From an uncultured Dehalococcoidia bacterium (GTDB taxonomy: Bacteria > Chloroflexota > Dehalococcoidia > Lucifugimonadales > CAJWER01): a DNA stretch of 64,000 bases. A program made the position numbers and the translations under genes. The stretch is from assembly GCA_958296115.1 (NCBI GenBank), contig OY282442.1, positions 2,710,943-2,774,942 of the forward strand. Direction: 5' to 3'. The notes beneath the pieces were generated by a model. It did no database searches and was not told the DNA's origin. It saw nothing but the letters and a program-made list of their open reading frames with translations. The first letter of the stretch is position 1. Each line of letters begins with the position of its first letter. Positions 15,727 to 25,255 of the stretch are shown here, piece after piece.

Positions 15727-18299
15727 CCGTCACTGCCTCCTATCGGTATGAGCCGCCTGAATGCTCGGCCGGCTAGGCTGGCTCTCAGCGATCTCCAGAG
15801 ACGGTTCAACTCCTGTCCATGTTCGTCGGACGGCTCGCGCCCGCCATACCGACGGGCAGCGAATGCGGACGCGACGGCGGCGGCGGCGGACGCGGCCCCC
15901 GGCGCCGCAGCCCCGATGGCTCTCCCGTACTCGATGGGTGTCTGGTGTGAGCGCCTACGGACTCCGGCCAGGGTTCCGAGCCGCCCCATCTTCACGTACA
16001 GCGTCTCCGGCGATACCGACCCTTTGAACCCGTGTGCCCAGATTCCCCAAGCCGCCAGCGCGAGGGCTCCGATTCCAGCAATGACGGCGGCGAGCCACAG
16101 GCCTATCTGCAGCCCGGTGGCAATGATGGAGGTTTCGCGCGGACGCACGTTGCGGTCTATCTCGCCAAGGCAGTCCTCGTTTTCCGCCATGAACGCCTCG
16201 TCCTCATCGACCACGCCCAGGCACGGGTCCTCCTCGATAGGATTGCCTGCGCCCTCTATCGGGTCGTCTTCAGGCAGGGCCTCGACCTGCTCCTCGAATT
16301 CGGCCGCGCCCCTCGCCTGCAGCGGCCAGGCGGGGGTGGGTTCGAAGTCTATCCACCCGTGCCCCGGGAAATAGACCTGAGCCCATCCGTGGCTGTCGGC
16401 GTCCTTGACGGCTCTGAAGTCTGTCCCCTCCACGTCTTCCCCGGCGGCGTATCCCGCAGCGAGCCTGGCGGGCACGCCGAGCGCCCGCATCATCACGGTC
16501 ATGGCAGACGCATAGTAGTCGCTGTATCCCGCTTTCGAGTCGAACAGGAAGTGGTCGACGCCGTCGGAGTTTCGCGGCGGCCTTTCGATGTCCTGTGTGT
16601 ACTCGAAGGCGTCGCTTCTGAGGTAGTCCTGCACGGCCAGGGCCTTGTCCATGGGGTTGTCCGCCCCCTCGGTAACCTCGATCGCCAGGTCGCGGACACG
16701 CTGCGGCAGGCTCGGCGGGAGTTGGAGATAGTGGTCCTTCAGGAAGCCGCTGTACTCCGCAGGGGCCTCCCGCAGATCTTCCACCGTCGCCAGGGAGACG
16801 TAGCTCCGCATCACGTAAGCCTCGCCCTCCTCCAGGCGGTTCTGCGTGCGCCAGCCGACCACGTCCGGGATGGTGGGCGTCTTCCGAGCGATGGTGACCG
16901 TGTCTATCCTGGACCTATTCGCGTCCTCGAGCCCCGGCGACACCTCTACCAGCGCCAGGTCCGGCGGCAGCATCTGGGCGACCTCCGCCTCGACGAACGC
17001 GGAACTGAGCGGGTTCAGCATCCGCCGCAGGTCCTCGGCGACGGCCCTCACGTCGTCGGGGGTCTCGGCCGCGTCGGCCCCGCGAATCTCTATCGTAAAG
17101 CTCTTGGGCTTGAGCGTCTCTACCACGGCGTCCCGGTTGATCCAATCTACGTTGCCGCCCACCCAAAGGTTGTTGGTGTCGAACTGGACCACGACCGACT
17201 GCGTGACCTCGGTCCGTCTGAACGACTCCTGCGGAGGAGGGGGCAGGCCGTTCGGGCCGACGGCCATGTTCTCCCGGTCGCCGGCTATCCAGCCCTGGGG
17301 CGTGTATTGGCTGTACGTCCGGTTGAGCCAGTAGGACGGATACTCCGATCTCGCCTGCATGACGATGTCGCCGCCCAAGGAGATGGAACCCTTGAAGGGC
17401 AGGGTGTCGCCGAAGTATCGGCCGGCCACGTCCTTGCGGGAGGCGATCGGCGAGAAGAGCCGCGCGAATTCGTCCTCCATGTTCTCGACGGGCGACCGGG
17501 CCGCGTTCCACACGTCGACCGCGGTCCTCCAGATGAAGACGCGCATGGGCAGGATGGAAGTCGCCAGCAGAATCACCACGCAAAGCGATATGCTGACCTG
17601 GACGGAGATCCAACGGCCCCCGTCGGTGAAGTTGAAGCCATCCCTCCGCCACTCGGCGATGCGCTGCACGTAGCTGACCCTCGCGACCAGGAGCATCGCG
17701 AGGAATACGAATGCGAAGAAGCGCGTATCGAAGCCTTCCGGCAGGAAGCTGAGGTTGGTCAGGATGGCGACGCCGCCCAAGACGAGACCGACCCACAGGT
17801 TGCTCGACCTGAACAAGAACCACGCGCTCAGGTAACCCAGAAGCCAGGCGAGCGATAGCAGCGTGATGGAGAAGGGCAGCAGGTCGGTGCTGATGCCGCC
17901 GGACGTGGCCGCCTGGTACCACTCGCCCATCCGCGTCCATACCTCGCCGAAGCGGTTGCCCAGCCCCGGCGCTTCGGCGAGGGCGGAAGCCTGCCACAGC
18001 ACGGCGGCGAACCCGGCAGCCAGCCCCATGGCGTGCAGCGCCGGCCACGGCCAGCGTATCTTGGACAGCGCAAGGCCCGTCACGGTCGACAGGGCTATCA
18101 GCGCCAAGAGCCCGGGCGTCTCAACCCAGTCCGCCTCTATCACGGTGTAGCCCGCAATCATCACCGCGCCGAGGAGCAGGAAGAAGGAGTCCCAGCCCTG
18201 CGCGGGCGTGTAGCGCTCGACGAAGCGAAGCGCCGGGCCTCGTCCAGGCTGGCGGCGCTCGGCCACGGGCATTCGGATAGCTGCGCCTGCCGTACTCAC
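15723..18299 (-). CDS. TgpA-like membrane protein with transglutaminase-like domain, active-site Cys replaced by Ser
   Basis: 858 residues from a GTG at 18299 that overlaps the upstream stop (GTGA). Five to six N-terminal membrane helices (about residues 30-200), a large extracytoplasmic region with the transglutaminase core at about 585-660, and a final helix near 745 before a cytoplasmic DUF4129-like tail. The core reads AGYSDYYASAMTVMMRALG, VPARLAAGYA, then DSHGWAQVYFPGHGWIDFEP. Most relatives have GYCDYYA, so Ser593 stands where the nucleophilic Cys belongs, while His637 is kept. Role by context: envelope process linked to MoxR and DUF58 proteins. Transglutaminase or protease chemistry is doubtful. 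Confidence 0.85.
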   Translation of the reverse strand: MSTAGAAIRMPVAERRQPGRGPALRFVERYTPAQGWDSFFLLLGAVMIAGYTVIEADWVETPGLLALIALSTVTGLALSKIRWPWPALHAMGLAAGFAAVLWQASALAEAPGLGNRFGEVWTRMGEWYQAATSGGISTDLLPFSITLLSLAWLLGYLSAWFLFRSSNLWVGLVLGGVAILTNLSFLPEGFDTRFFAFVFLAMLLVARVSYVQRIAEWRRDGFNFTDGGRWISVQVSISLCVVILLATSILPMRVFIWRTAVDVWNAARSPVENMEDEFARLFSPIASRKDVAGRYFGDTLPFKGSISLGGDIVMQARSEYPSYWLNRTYSQYTPQGWIAGDRENMAVGPNGLPPPPQESFRRTEVTQSVVVQFDTNNLWVGGNVDWINRDAVVETLKPKSFTIEIRGADAAETPDDVRAVAEDLRRMLNPLSSAFVEAEVAQMLPPDLALVEVSPGLEDANRSRIDTVTIARKTPTIPDVVGWRTQNRLEEGEAYVMRSYVSLATVEDLREAPAEYSGFLKDHYLQLPPSLPQRVRDLAIEVTEGADNPMDKALAVQDYLRSDAFEYTQDIERPPRNSDGVDHFLFDSKAGYSDYYASAMTVMMRALGVPARLAAGYAAGEDVEGTDFRAVKDADSHGWAQVYFPGHGWIDFEPTPAWPLQARGAAEFEEQVEALPEDDPIEGAGNPIEEDPCLGVVDEDEAFMAENEDCLGEIDRNVRPRETSIIATGLQIGLWLAAVIAGIGALALAAWGIWAHGFKGSVSPETLYVKMGRLGTLAGVRRRSHQTPIEYGRAIGAAAPGAASAAAAVASAFAARRYGGREPSDEHGQELNRLWRSLRASLAGRAFRRLIPIGGSDG

Positions 18300-19570
18300 G
18301 CCGCCGCCTCCCCCGCTCTGCCATGCGCGCCTCTGGCCCAGCGTCCCCCGCTGAGCGCCGTCGGGATGTGGTCGCCCTTCTTCACGACGTAAGCGGCCAG
18401 CCCGCCCTCGGTGAGCGGCCCGAGTACGTCCAGCGTCTCGAATTCGGCCCCGAAGGACGCTCCGTCCACCAGCACCACGACCAGCTTGACTCCCCTCCTC
18501 GCCAGCGCGCGCAGCGCCGTCGTCCACTCGACGCGCGGCGACGAGGTGATGATTATGACGGTGCTCAGGTGCGTCCACAGCGGCTCGTCCTGCGGAAGCG
18601 CGGTCTCCAGCGGAATGGCGCCCTCGGCCTTGCTCAGGGCCAAGTAATGCATGATCCGCTGCTGCTGCCCGCTCCCCGTCTCGGCAGCCAGGAAATAGCG
18701 GCGGTCGCCGTACGCGACCAGGCCGACCGGCAGGTTTGCTTCCAGGTACCGCTTCGCCAGCGACGCCCCGATGGACACGGCGTATTCGTCCGTGCTCTCC
18801 TCGAGTTCGCCCGCCTGCACGCCCCTTTCGAGATCGACCAGCACCCAGACCTCCGCGGCGCGGCCCAGGTCGAACTCCTTGGACATCAGCTTGCCCATTC
18901 TGGCAGAGCTCGCCCAGTGAACTCGGCTCAGGCTGTCGCCCGGCGCGTACTCCCTCACGGACGAGGCGTGGGGCGTTACGGTATGAGTGCGCCGGCGGAC
19001 CGAGCTGTCGCCGCTGATGTCCGCGGGCGGAATCTCGAATTCAGGCAGGTTGTGCGTCTTGGGGAAGACGAGGACCTCCTGGGACTCTCCGAACTCGCGC
19101 TCGCGCCTGAACATCCCGAACGGGTCGCCGTTCGCTATCGAAACCGGCCCGACCGAGTATATGCCCCTCTTCCGCGCCTGTATCTCCAGCGGCCAGGACC
19201 GGGACCTTCCCCCATAGAGGCTGACCACGGCGCCGCCCGTGTGGCCCGGCATGTTCGTGAGGTCGCGCACCTCCAGCGCGTGCTTCGGGACCTGGCTGCC
19301 GTTGCTGACGGTTATACGCTCCCGTAGCACGTCCCCGACCTGGGCCCGGCGCGTTCCGCGCTCAGCGCTCGCCTCCAGGTTCCGCATCGACAGCCAGTTC
19401 CAGGCGTAGCTGACGATGGCCGTCCCGACGAGCAGATACAGCAGCCTGTAGAAGAGCCCGAACCCCGTCGCCATGCCGGTCACTGTCGTAACGACCGCCA
19501 GCGTCGCGACGAGATAGAACCTCGCTCTAGGACGCACCTTGAAGCTCGCCCACCTCATCCGCGGACCCAC
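18296..19570 (-). CDS. DUF58 domain protein (MoxR-associated)
   Basis: 424 residues. Two closely spaced membrane helices at about 17-60 ([37 protein letters not shown]), then a long beta-rich region with [19 protein letters not shown] and the diagnostic DUF58 box [22 protein letters not shown] near residue 215, ending in a von Willebrand A-like fold ([17 protein letters not shown]). DUF58 proteins accompany MoxR ATPases and are thought to be their membrane-tethered partners. The gene starts 16 bases before the moxR stop and overlaps the next gene by four bases, so the set is translated together. Confidence 0.92.
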   Translation of the reverse strand: MGPRMRWASFKVRPRARFYLVATLAVVTTVTGMATGFGLFYRLLYLLVGTAIVSYAWNWLSMRNLEASAERGTRRAQVGDVLRERITVSNGSQVPKHALEVRDLTNMPGHTGGAVVSLYGGRSRSWPLEIQARKRGIYSVGPVSIANGDPFGMFRREREFGESQEVLVFPKTHNLPEFEIPPADISGDSSVRRRTHTVTPHASSVREYAPGDSLSRVHWASSARMGKLMSKEFDLGRAAEVWVLVDLERGVQAGELEESTDEYAVSIGASLAKRYLEANLPVGLVAYGDRRYFLAAETGSGQQQRIMHYLALSKAEGAIPLETALPQDEPLWTHLSTVIIITSSPRVEWTTALRALARRGVKLVVVLVDGASFGAEFETLDVLGPLTEGGLAAYVVKKGDHIPTALSGGRWARGAHGRAGEAAA

Positions 19571-20544
19571 CCCCTGGTCTGCGCGCCCGGCACGGGCATC
19601 TCGTCGACCAGCTTGGCTACGATGCTATCCGCGGTGTCCCCGCGCATCCTCGCCGGCGCGGACGCGATGATGCGGTGCGCCAGCATTGGAACGGCAAGCT
19701 CCTTCACGTCGTCCGGCAGCACGTAGTCCCTGCCCCGTATCATCGCCAGCGCCTGCGACCCCCTGAACATCGAGAGCGAACCCCGCGGCGAGCTGCCCAG
19801 CGACACGTCCTCGCGCTCCCGGGTCGCCTCCACTATGCCCACGATGTACTGCCGGACCAGGTCGTCCACGTACACGCCTTTGACTGCCTCCTGGACCTCG
19901 ATGATGTTCTCTCCGCTCACCACCGCGGCCAGCGCTTCGATTGGATGCGTCTGCTCCTGGCTGGTGACGATAGCGAGCTCCTCCTCCATAGTGGGGTATC
20001 CAAGCGCGATCTTCAGGAAGAATCGGTCGAGCTGCGCCTCCGGCAGCGGGAACGTCCCCTCGTATTCTATCGGGTTCTGCGTAGCCATCACCATGAACGG
20101 CCTCGGCAGCGGGTGCGTAATGCCCTCGACGGTGACCTGCCGCTCGTCCATCGCCTCCAGCAGCGCGGACTGAGTCTTTGGGGTCGCCCTGTTGATCTCG
20201 TCCGCCAGCACGATCTGCGCCAGCACGGGCCCTGACTTGAACTCGAAGTCCCCGGATTTCTGGTTGTAGATGGAAACGCCCGTGATGTCGCTGGGAAGCA
20301 GGTCCGGCGTGAACTGGATCCTGCTGTAGTCGCAGCCCGTGGACCTGGCGAGGCTGCGCGCCAGCATCGTCTTGCCCACCCCGGGCACGTCCTCTATCAG
20401 GATGTGGCCCTGGCACAGGAGGGCCACGACCGCCAGCTCGACGGAGGAATCCTTGCCTATGATTACCTTCTTGACGTTCTCGACTATCTGGTTCGCTTCG
20501 TCCCGCGCCGCCGCCGCAACCTGTTCGATTTGTTCAGCCACCAA
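19555..20544 (-). CDS. MoxR-family AAA+ ATPase
   Basis: Chaperone-like AAA+ ATPase thought to activate partner proteins that carry vWA domains. 329 residues. Walker [15 protein letters not shown] (about 57-70), Walker [23 protein letters not shown], sensor 1 [23 protein letters not shown], and the C-terminal lid with GASPRG-like GSSPRGSL. Starts at TTG or GTG around 20544 after GGAGGG. It is the first gene of the operon with DUF58, the transglutaminase-like protein and ogt, on the minus strand. Confidence 0.95.
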   Translation of the reverse strand: MVAEQIEQVAAAARDEANQIVENVKKVIIGKDSSVELAVVALLCQGHILIEDVPGVGKTMLARSLARSTGCDYSRIQFTPDLLPSDITGVSIYNQKSGDFEFKSGPVLAQIVLADEINRATPKTQSALLEAMDERQVTVEGITHPLPRPFMVMATQNPIEYEGTFPLPEAQLDRFFLKIALGYPTMEEELAIVTSQEQTHPIEALAAVVSGENIIEVQEAVKGVYVDDLVRQYIVGIVEATREREDVSLGSSPRGSLSMFRGSQALAMIRGRDYVLPDDVKELAVPMLAHRIIASAPARMRGDTADSIVAKLVDEMPVPGAQTRGWVRG

Positions 20545-20874
20545 GCTTCACCCTCCTCGGCTGCCTGCTTCCCGGACAGGGCTACCCTGCCAGCAGATAC
20601 GAACCGGCCCGCCTTCTGGATTCGGGGCCGCCCGCTCAAGGCTATGGCGCAATACTACCCAACACAGCGCCGAGTGTCCAGACCTACAGGCGCGTATCGA
20701 TTGCCGTCACCGCGCCCCAGACCGGGACGCCAACTGGCTGGCGGCCATGTCCTATGATTACGCCTCACAACCGCGGCAGGCGCCGCCATACGAGGTTTGA
20801 CTCATAGCGGCATCCAATGTATGGTTGCGCCATCACAATCACCATGAGGCTGCCCGACGGGCAGAGGGTAGTCG
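20545..20874. other. 330-bp divergent intergenic region
   Basis: Separates moxR (-) from the ATPase gene (+). Holds a good plus-strand promoter (20797-20825). No gene, repeat or RNA was recognised; a minus-strand promoter for moxR must lie here but none stands out. Confidence 0.6.
20797..20825 (+). promoter_or_regulatory. Promoter of the first ATPase/TOPRIM pair
   Basis: TTGACT (20797-20802), 17-base spacer, TATGGT (20820-20825). Predicted start near 20832 gives a leader of about 43 bases. Confidence 0.6.
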
Positions 20875-22050
20875 ATGGCTCGGCGCAAGCGACAGGACAA
20901 TCTGAGAGCGTACCGATTCACGGGGCTGGCGCTGGAAAATTGGCGGAACTTCGTGGACGTGGACGTAAAGTTGCAGCGGCGGTCGTTCCTCGTAGGCCCG
21001 AACGCATCCGGCAAGTCCAATTTCCTTGACGCCTTTCGCTTCCTCTACGATGTAGCAGCCGTCGGGGGCGGGTTCCAAGAAGCCGTCAGGAAGCGAGGCG
21101 GCGTTTCAGGTATCCGCGCTTTGGCCGCCCAACGCCGGCCGGGCATCGGCGTTCGCGTTACGGTCGGCAACGACGAGGCTGACCCGATTTGGGAATACCA
21201 CGTACAGTTCGCCCAGGACAACAATCGGAGAGCGTACATCAGGAAGGAAACCGTCTTACACAACGGGAGAACCCTCGTCGAGAGGCCAAATCGAGAAGAC
21301 GAGATTGACGCTGAACGAAAGGGACAGACGTATCTCGAGCAGGTCAACGTCAATAGGGACTTCAGGGAGTTGGCGGAGTTCCTGGGCTCGGTGCGCTACA
21401 GGCACATAGTCCCCCAGCTAGTGCGGGACCCTGACCGTTCGGTAGGACGTGAGAACGACCCATTCGGGGGCGACTTCCTCGAGCAGCTAGCTCGCACCCA
21501 GCAGAGAACTCTGACCTCTCGCCTTCGACGTATCACGGGCGCGCTACAGGTAGCCGTTCCGCAGCTCAAGGACCTGGAGCTTCAGCGAGACGAACGCGGC
21601 GCCCCCCATTTGCGCGGCAGATACGAGCACTGGCGTGCCCGCGGCGCTTGGCAAAGCGAAAAAGACCTGTCCGACGGCACGCTCCGTCTGCTCGGCTTCC
21701 TGTGGTCGGTCATAGACGGCAACGGGCCCCTGCTGCTGGAGGAGCCCGAGCTGTCACTTCACCCAGAGGTCGTGCGGCACATCCCGCAGTTAATCGCGCG
21801 TGCCCAGCGCGGCGGCGGCCGGCAGATAATCATGAGCACGCACTCGGCCGATCTGCTGCAAGACCGTGGAATTGGCATTGACGAGCTCCTAATCCTCACA
21901 ACCTCCCAAAGGGGGACCGAGGTGCAGCCGGCCGGGTCGAAGGTCGAAATACGCCGCTTGCTTGAGTCAGGGCTGACCATGGCAGATGCGGCTATCCCTT
22001 ACACACGCCCTGAGAACGCAGCCCAGTTAGCTCTGTTCGGAGACCTTTGA
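20875..22050 (+). CDS. AAA family ATPase (RecF/OLD-like, AAA15/21)
   Basis: 391-residue ABC-class ATPase without coiled-coil arms. N-terminal LENWRNFVDVDVKL and Walker A GPNASGKSNFLDAF (residues 40-53). The C-terminal half has the signature-like LSDGTLRLLGFLW, Walker B PLLLEEPELSLHPE (about 285) and the switch His MSTHSADLL. This is the ATPase half of two-gene ATPase/TOPRIM modules such as RloAB-, PARIS- or split OLD-like systems. Its stop overlaps the start of the next gene by four bases (TTGA), so they are a coupled pair. Its role is probably phage defence, inferred from family and pairing, not proven. Confidence 0.85.
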   Translation: MARRKRQDNLRAYRFTGLALENWRNFVDVDVKLQRRSFLVGPNASGKSNFLDAFRFLYDVAAVGGGFQEAVRKRGGVSGIRALAAQRRPGIGVRVTVGNDEADPIWEYHVQFAQDNNRRAYIRKETVLHNGRTLVERPNREDEIDAERKGQTYLEQVNVNRDFRELAEFLGSVRYRHIVPQLVRDPDRSVGRENDPFGGDFLEQLARTQQRTLTSRLRRITGALQVAVPQLKDLELQRDERGAPHLRGRYEHWRARGAWQSEKDLSDGTLRLLGFLWSVIDGNGPLLLEEPELSLHPEVVRHIPQLIARAQRGGGRQIIMSTHSADLLQDRGIGIDELLILTTSQRGTEVQPAGSKVEIRRLLESGLTMADAAIPYTRPENAAQLALFGDL

Positions 22051-22659
22051 CGCCGTCTGCATCCAAGACTATCGCTTCGGCAGCCGTCGAAGGCGATCTC
22101 GATGAGGCCGTCCTGCTCCGGCTGGCCGCGTATGCGGGAATCTCAATCGGCCCCGTGTTCGGCAGGAAGGGCAAGCCCTATCTGCGAAAAAAGATAGGCG
22201 GATATAATCAAGCCGCGAGATTCTCGCCCTGGATAGTCCTCGTTGACCTCGATAACGACGAGTGCGCCCCTTCGCTTCGCGCCGAGTGGATCCCGAACCC
22301 GTCCGAGCGCATGCGCTTTTCGCGTAGCAGTCCGAGAGGTGGAGAGTTGGCTGCTCGCCGACCGCGCGGGCATTGCGAGCTTTCTGGGCGTCTCGACGCG
22401 CAGAATCCCAGCCGACGCGGACGAGCTGGACGACCCAAAGCAAACCATCATCGACTTGGCAAGAAGCTCCCGCCGTCGAGCGATTCGCGAGGACATCGCG
22501 CCAAGGCGGGGAAGCGGCGCGTCAATAGGCCCCGCGTACACGTCTCGCATGTCAGAGTTCGTAGGCATCCATGGACAAGGCTCATGGCAACCCGCGTTAG
22601 CCGCCCAAGCCTCGCCGAGCCTATCCAAGTGCATCGCAGCCCTCAAGAACTTGGCCTGA
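22047..22659 (+). pseudogene. TOPRIM-like partner of the ATPase, interrupted by a one-base frameshift
   Basis: Starts at TTG 22047 inside the ATPase stop. The first frame gives an acidic N-terminus (AAVEGDLDEAVLLRL) and WIVLVDLDNDEC, as in TOPRIM-like nucleases, up to about 22313. The family-typical continuation FRVAVREVESWLLADR, DPKQTIIDLARSSRRR and GPAYTSRMSEFV lies in another frame. Removing one T from the TTTT run at 22317-22320 joins them into a 203-residue protein with no stop. The whole gene is otherwise well preserved, so a sequencing or assembly error is as likely as a recent real mutation. Confidence 0.75.
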
Positions 22660-22712
22660 AGCCGGCGAGCGATAGACCCGGATATACGGATGGTTAGTGG
22701 GGGAACCGCCCT

Positions 22713-23441
22713 TTACGGCACGTCCATGCGCCGCAGGCGGCGGACGGCCAGCCAGTAGAACGCCGCGCACACCAGTATCACTCCACCTATCGCCGCGGGC
22801 AGCTCTATCGTCAAGTCCTGGAGTGAGTCCAGCCGCCATCCGCCCACGCCTTCCATCAGCGTCAGGATGTACGCGCGGACGCTGAGGTACCTGATGCCGC
22901 TCAGCAGGGAGCTTAGCGTACCCTCCCACAGGAAGACGTACATCAGCGCGAACCCGATGGCGTGGCTGCTCACAAGGCCCAGCCAGGCGAATATAGCCGA
23001 GTACGCCGCGACCCCGGCGAGTATCCCAACGCCAACCGCGGCCGCCGTCTGGACGCCGCCGTCCAGTCCGACCATCACAACCGCCACGCCGCTGACCACG
23101 AGGAGCGGCGCGGCTATCACGGCGGGGGCGAGCATCTTTCCCAGTACGATGGCCCAGCGCGAGACGGGGTTCAGCGTCAGGTATCCAAGCGTCCGGTCCT
23201 CCACCTCGTTGCCGAAGCTGGCCGTCGCAAGCGTCATCGTCACGATGGGCAGAACCGCCGCGAGCAGCATCCCGTCCAGGATGACCCTAGCCATGGCGTC
23301 GAGGTTTTCTCCGTCGTTGGTCCCCACGGTCGCTCGGGCCGCCGCCGTCGTCGCAATGGGGATAGCCGCCGCCAGGATGATGATGGCGACGCGCCACTTC
23401 CCGGAGAGCTGCCGCAGCGATAGCTCGAAGATTGGCAGCAA
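22713..23441 (-). CDS. ABC-2 type transporter permease
   Basis: 242-residue membrane protein with about six helices: RVAIIILAAAIPIATTAA, ILDGMLLAAVLPIVTMTLA, VIAAPLLVVSGVAVVMVGL, AVGVGILAGVAAYSAIFAWL, a segment around 155-175, and IGGVILVCAAFYWLAV. The EVEDRTLGYLTLNPVSRWAIVLGK stretch is the conserved cytosolic loop of ABC2_membrane_5-like permeases. It is last in a four-gene minus-strand operon, three bases after the ATPase gene. Substrate unknown. Confidence 0.88.
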   Translation of the reverse strand: MLPIFELSLRQLSGKWRVAIIILAAAIPIATTAAARATVGTNDGENLDAMARVILDGMLLAAVLPIVTMTLATASFGNEVEDRTLGYLTLNPVSRWAIVLGKMLAPAVIAAPLLVVSGVAVVMVGLDGGVQTAAAVGVGILAGVAAYSAIFAWLGLVSSHAIGFALMYVFLWEGTLSSLLSGIRYLSVRAYILTLMEGVGGWRLDSLQDLTIELPAAIGGVILVCAAFYWLAVRRLRRMDVP

Positions 23442-23444
23442 GCT

Positions 23445-24356
23445 CTAACCCTCCACCACGTAGCTGAACACGCTTTCCAGCGACTCGTCCAACGGCTCGA
23501 CCCGCGTTAGACGCAGTCCCAGGTCCCTGGCCGTTACCGGCACGGCCCTCTGCAGCGCCGCCACGTTGCGGCTCAGAACAAGCGCCGCGCCGTCGTCCAT
23601 CGAGACGGACTCCACGGTGTCCAGGCGCATGAGGGCCGCAGCCATGGCGCGCGGGTCATCGCAGAGTATCCGGACCTTGTACGGCTGCTCGTCCAGCTTC
23701 TCGCGGATGGCCCGGAAGTCCCCCGAGGCCGCCAGCTTGCCGCTCACCATCAGCAGGTGGCGGTCCGCGACCGTCTCCACCTCCTCCAGGATGTGCGACG
23801 ATATGAGTATCGTCCTACCCTCGGACGCTATGCGCCTCATCATGTCATGGAACTCGATCCGCTGTCGCGGGTCCGTGCCGTTCAGGGGCTCGTCCAGCAG
23901 CAGGGCCTCAGGGTCGTGGACCATGGCCGCGGCCAGCCTCATGCGCTGCCTCATGCCCCGCGAATACGTCCCCAGCGCCCGGTCCTGCGCGTCCGAGAGT
24001 CCAACGTACCGGATCGCCCTATCCACGGCAGCCCCAACGTCGGGCAGGCCGTGGAGACGCGCCGCAAGCTCGACGAACTTCCGTCCGCTGTAGAAGGGAT
24101 AGACCGCCTCGTGCTCGGACATCATCCCCAACCTGCGATAGACCTCCGGGTTGTCCCGCACGGGCTGGCCCAGCGCCTCTATCTCGCCCTCCGATGGGGC
24201 GGCCAGCCCAGCCATCATGTGCAGCGCGGTCGTCTTGCCCGCGCCGTTCGGCCCAAGCAGACCCGTGATGCCAGGCTCCACATCGAGCGACACGTCATTG
24301 ACCGCAACGACGTTGCCGTACCACTTCGAGACCGACCGCAGCGATATGGACGCCAC
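23445..24356 (-). CDS. ABC transporter ATP-binding protein
   Basis: 303 residues from a GTG at 24356 that shares one base with the upstream stop (TAGTG) and follows AGGAAGGG; an open frame continues upstream but overlaps the permease gene. Walker A GPNGAGKTTALH, signature YSRGMRQRMRLAAAM, Walker B ALLLDEPLNGTDPRQ, H-loop ISSHILEEVE. The Asn-Gly in LNGTDP replaces the commoner TAGLDP. Domain layout is that of exporter ATPases with an extra C-terminal domain (about 215-303). Pairs with one of the two permeases beside it. Confidence 0.92.
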   Translation of the reverse strand: MASISLRSVSKWYGNVVAVNDVSLDVEPGITGLLGPNGAGKTTALHMMAGLAAPSEGEIEALGQPVRDNPEVYRRLGMMSEHEAVYPFYSGRKFVELAARLHGLPDVGAAVDRAIRYVGLSDAQDRALGTYSRGMRQRMRLAAAMVHDPEALLLDEPLNGTDPRQRIEFHDMMRRIASEGRTILISSHILEEVETVADRHLLMVSGKLAASGDFRAIREKLDEQPYKVRILCDDPRAMAAALMRLDTVESVSMDDGAALVLSRNVAALQRAVPVTARDLGLRLTRVEPLDESLESVFSYVVEG

Positions 24357-25252
24357 TATTGCCCTTCCTGTCGATAGCGCCACAGGAGCAAGCCCGCAGA
24401 CCCTGCCGTCAGCGCGAGGTACCACGCTATGGGTATGAAGCTGTTGAGCTGGCTCACTTGCTGAGCCACGCCAGACTCGCTAACCTGGTCGAATATCATG
24501 TCGGTTATATGCGTGGGCACGGACAGGAGGTCCAGCAACGCGACCCACCTTAGCCACTCGCCGGTCCCACCGACAAGCGTCTGGGCGATGGACGAGGAGA
24601 TCACGAACAGCCCGATGACGAACCCCGCGGCATACGCCCGCCGCGTTGTGAATCCCGCTACCGTCAGCGGTATCGTCGTGATGAAGGCGGCGACAACTGC
24701 GCCCGCCGCAAGGAAGCGCGGCACAGCCAGCCAGTTATCCCGTAGGTAGTCCAGCGGAGCTGCCGCCGCAAGTGTGTAGCCGAAGAACATCACCACCTGC
24801 CCGGAATATACGAGCCCCAGCGCGATGGTGAAGAACGCCAGCCAGCGCCCTGCCACGTAGTCCGTGGACGTGAGGGGCCGCACCAAGTATAGCTGGAGTA
24901 CTTGGCTGCGGCGGTCGGCGCACAGCAGCTCAGGAGCGATGATGGCCGAGAAGAGCAGCGCGAGTATCGAGACGACGCCAAAGTAGTCGGGGTAGCTGGG
25001 CACGTCCACCGTGTCCGACAAGCCGAACCCCTCGGTGAAGTAGGCGATGAAGACGAATATCACCGCCGGAAGCATCGTCGACGCGAACAAGAGTATCGGC
25101 AATATCTTGGCCAGAGTGCCCCGGCCGATCCCGAGAGCGGTCCGCACGCCGTTGATCCATAGCGCGGCGCGGGCACGGTTGCGACCCTCGCGCGGCCCCT
25201 CGTAGCGCCGGTACCCTATGTCATATATCTCGCCCCGCGGCTGTGCTGCCAA
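24356..25252 (-). CDS. ABC-2 type transporter permease
   Basis: 298-residue integral membrane protein. A cytosolic N-terminus (YDIGYRRYEGPREGRNRAR, typical of this permease group) leads into about seven helices, e.g. LPILLFASTMLPAVIFVFIA, VVSILALLFSAIIAPELLC, WLAFFTIALGLVYSGQVVMF, AAGAVVAAFITTIPLTVAGF and LALTAGSAGLLLW. The coupling loop reads CADRRSQVLQLYLVRPLTS. Three bases separate it from the upstream ATPase gene. The DIGYRRYEG start is shared by many actinobacterial and chloroflexal exporters. Confidence 0.9.
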   Translation of the reverse strand: MAAQPRGEIYDIGYRRYEGPREGRNRARAALWINGVRTALGIGRGTLAKILPILLFASTMLPAVIFVFIAYFTEGFGLSDTVDVPSYPDYFGVVSILALLFSAIIAPELLCADRRSQVLQLYLVRPLTSTDYVAGRWLAFFTIALGLVYSGQVVMFFGYTLAAAAPLDYLRDNWLAVPRFLAAGAVVAAFITTIPLTVAGFTTRRAYAAGFVIGLFVISSSIAQTLVGGTGEWLRWVALLDLLSVPTHITDMIFDQVSESGVAQQVSQLNSFIPIAWYLALTAGSAGLLLWRYRQEGQ

Positions 25253-25255
25253 GCG

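Noticed and set aside
16032-17858. 608-codon plus-strand frame opposite the transglutaminase-like gene
   Set aside because: Composition is that of reverse-complemented coding DNA (rich in Arg, Gly, Val, His); the minus strand has membrane helices and a clear domain.
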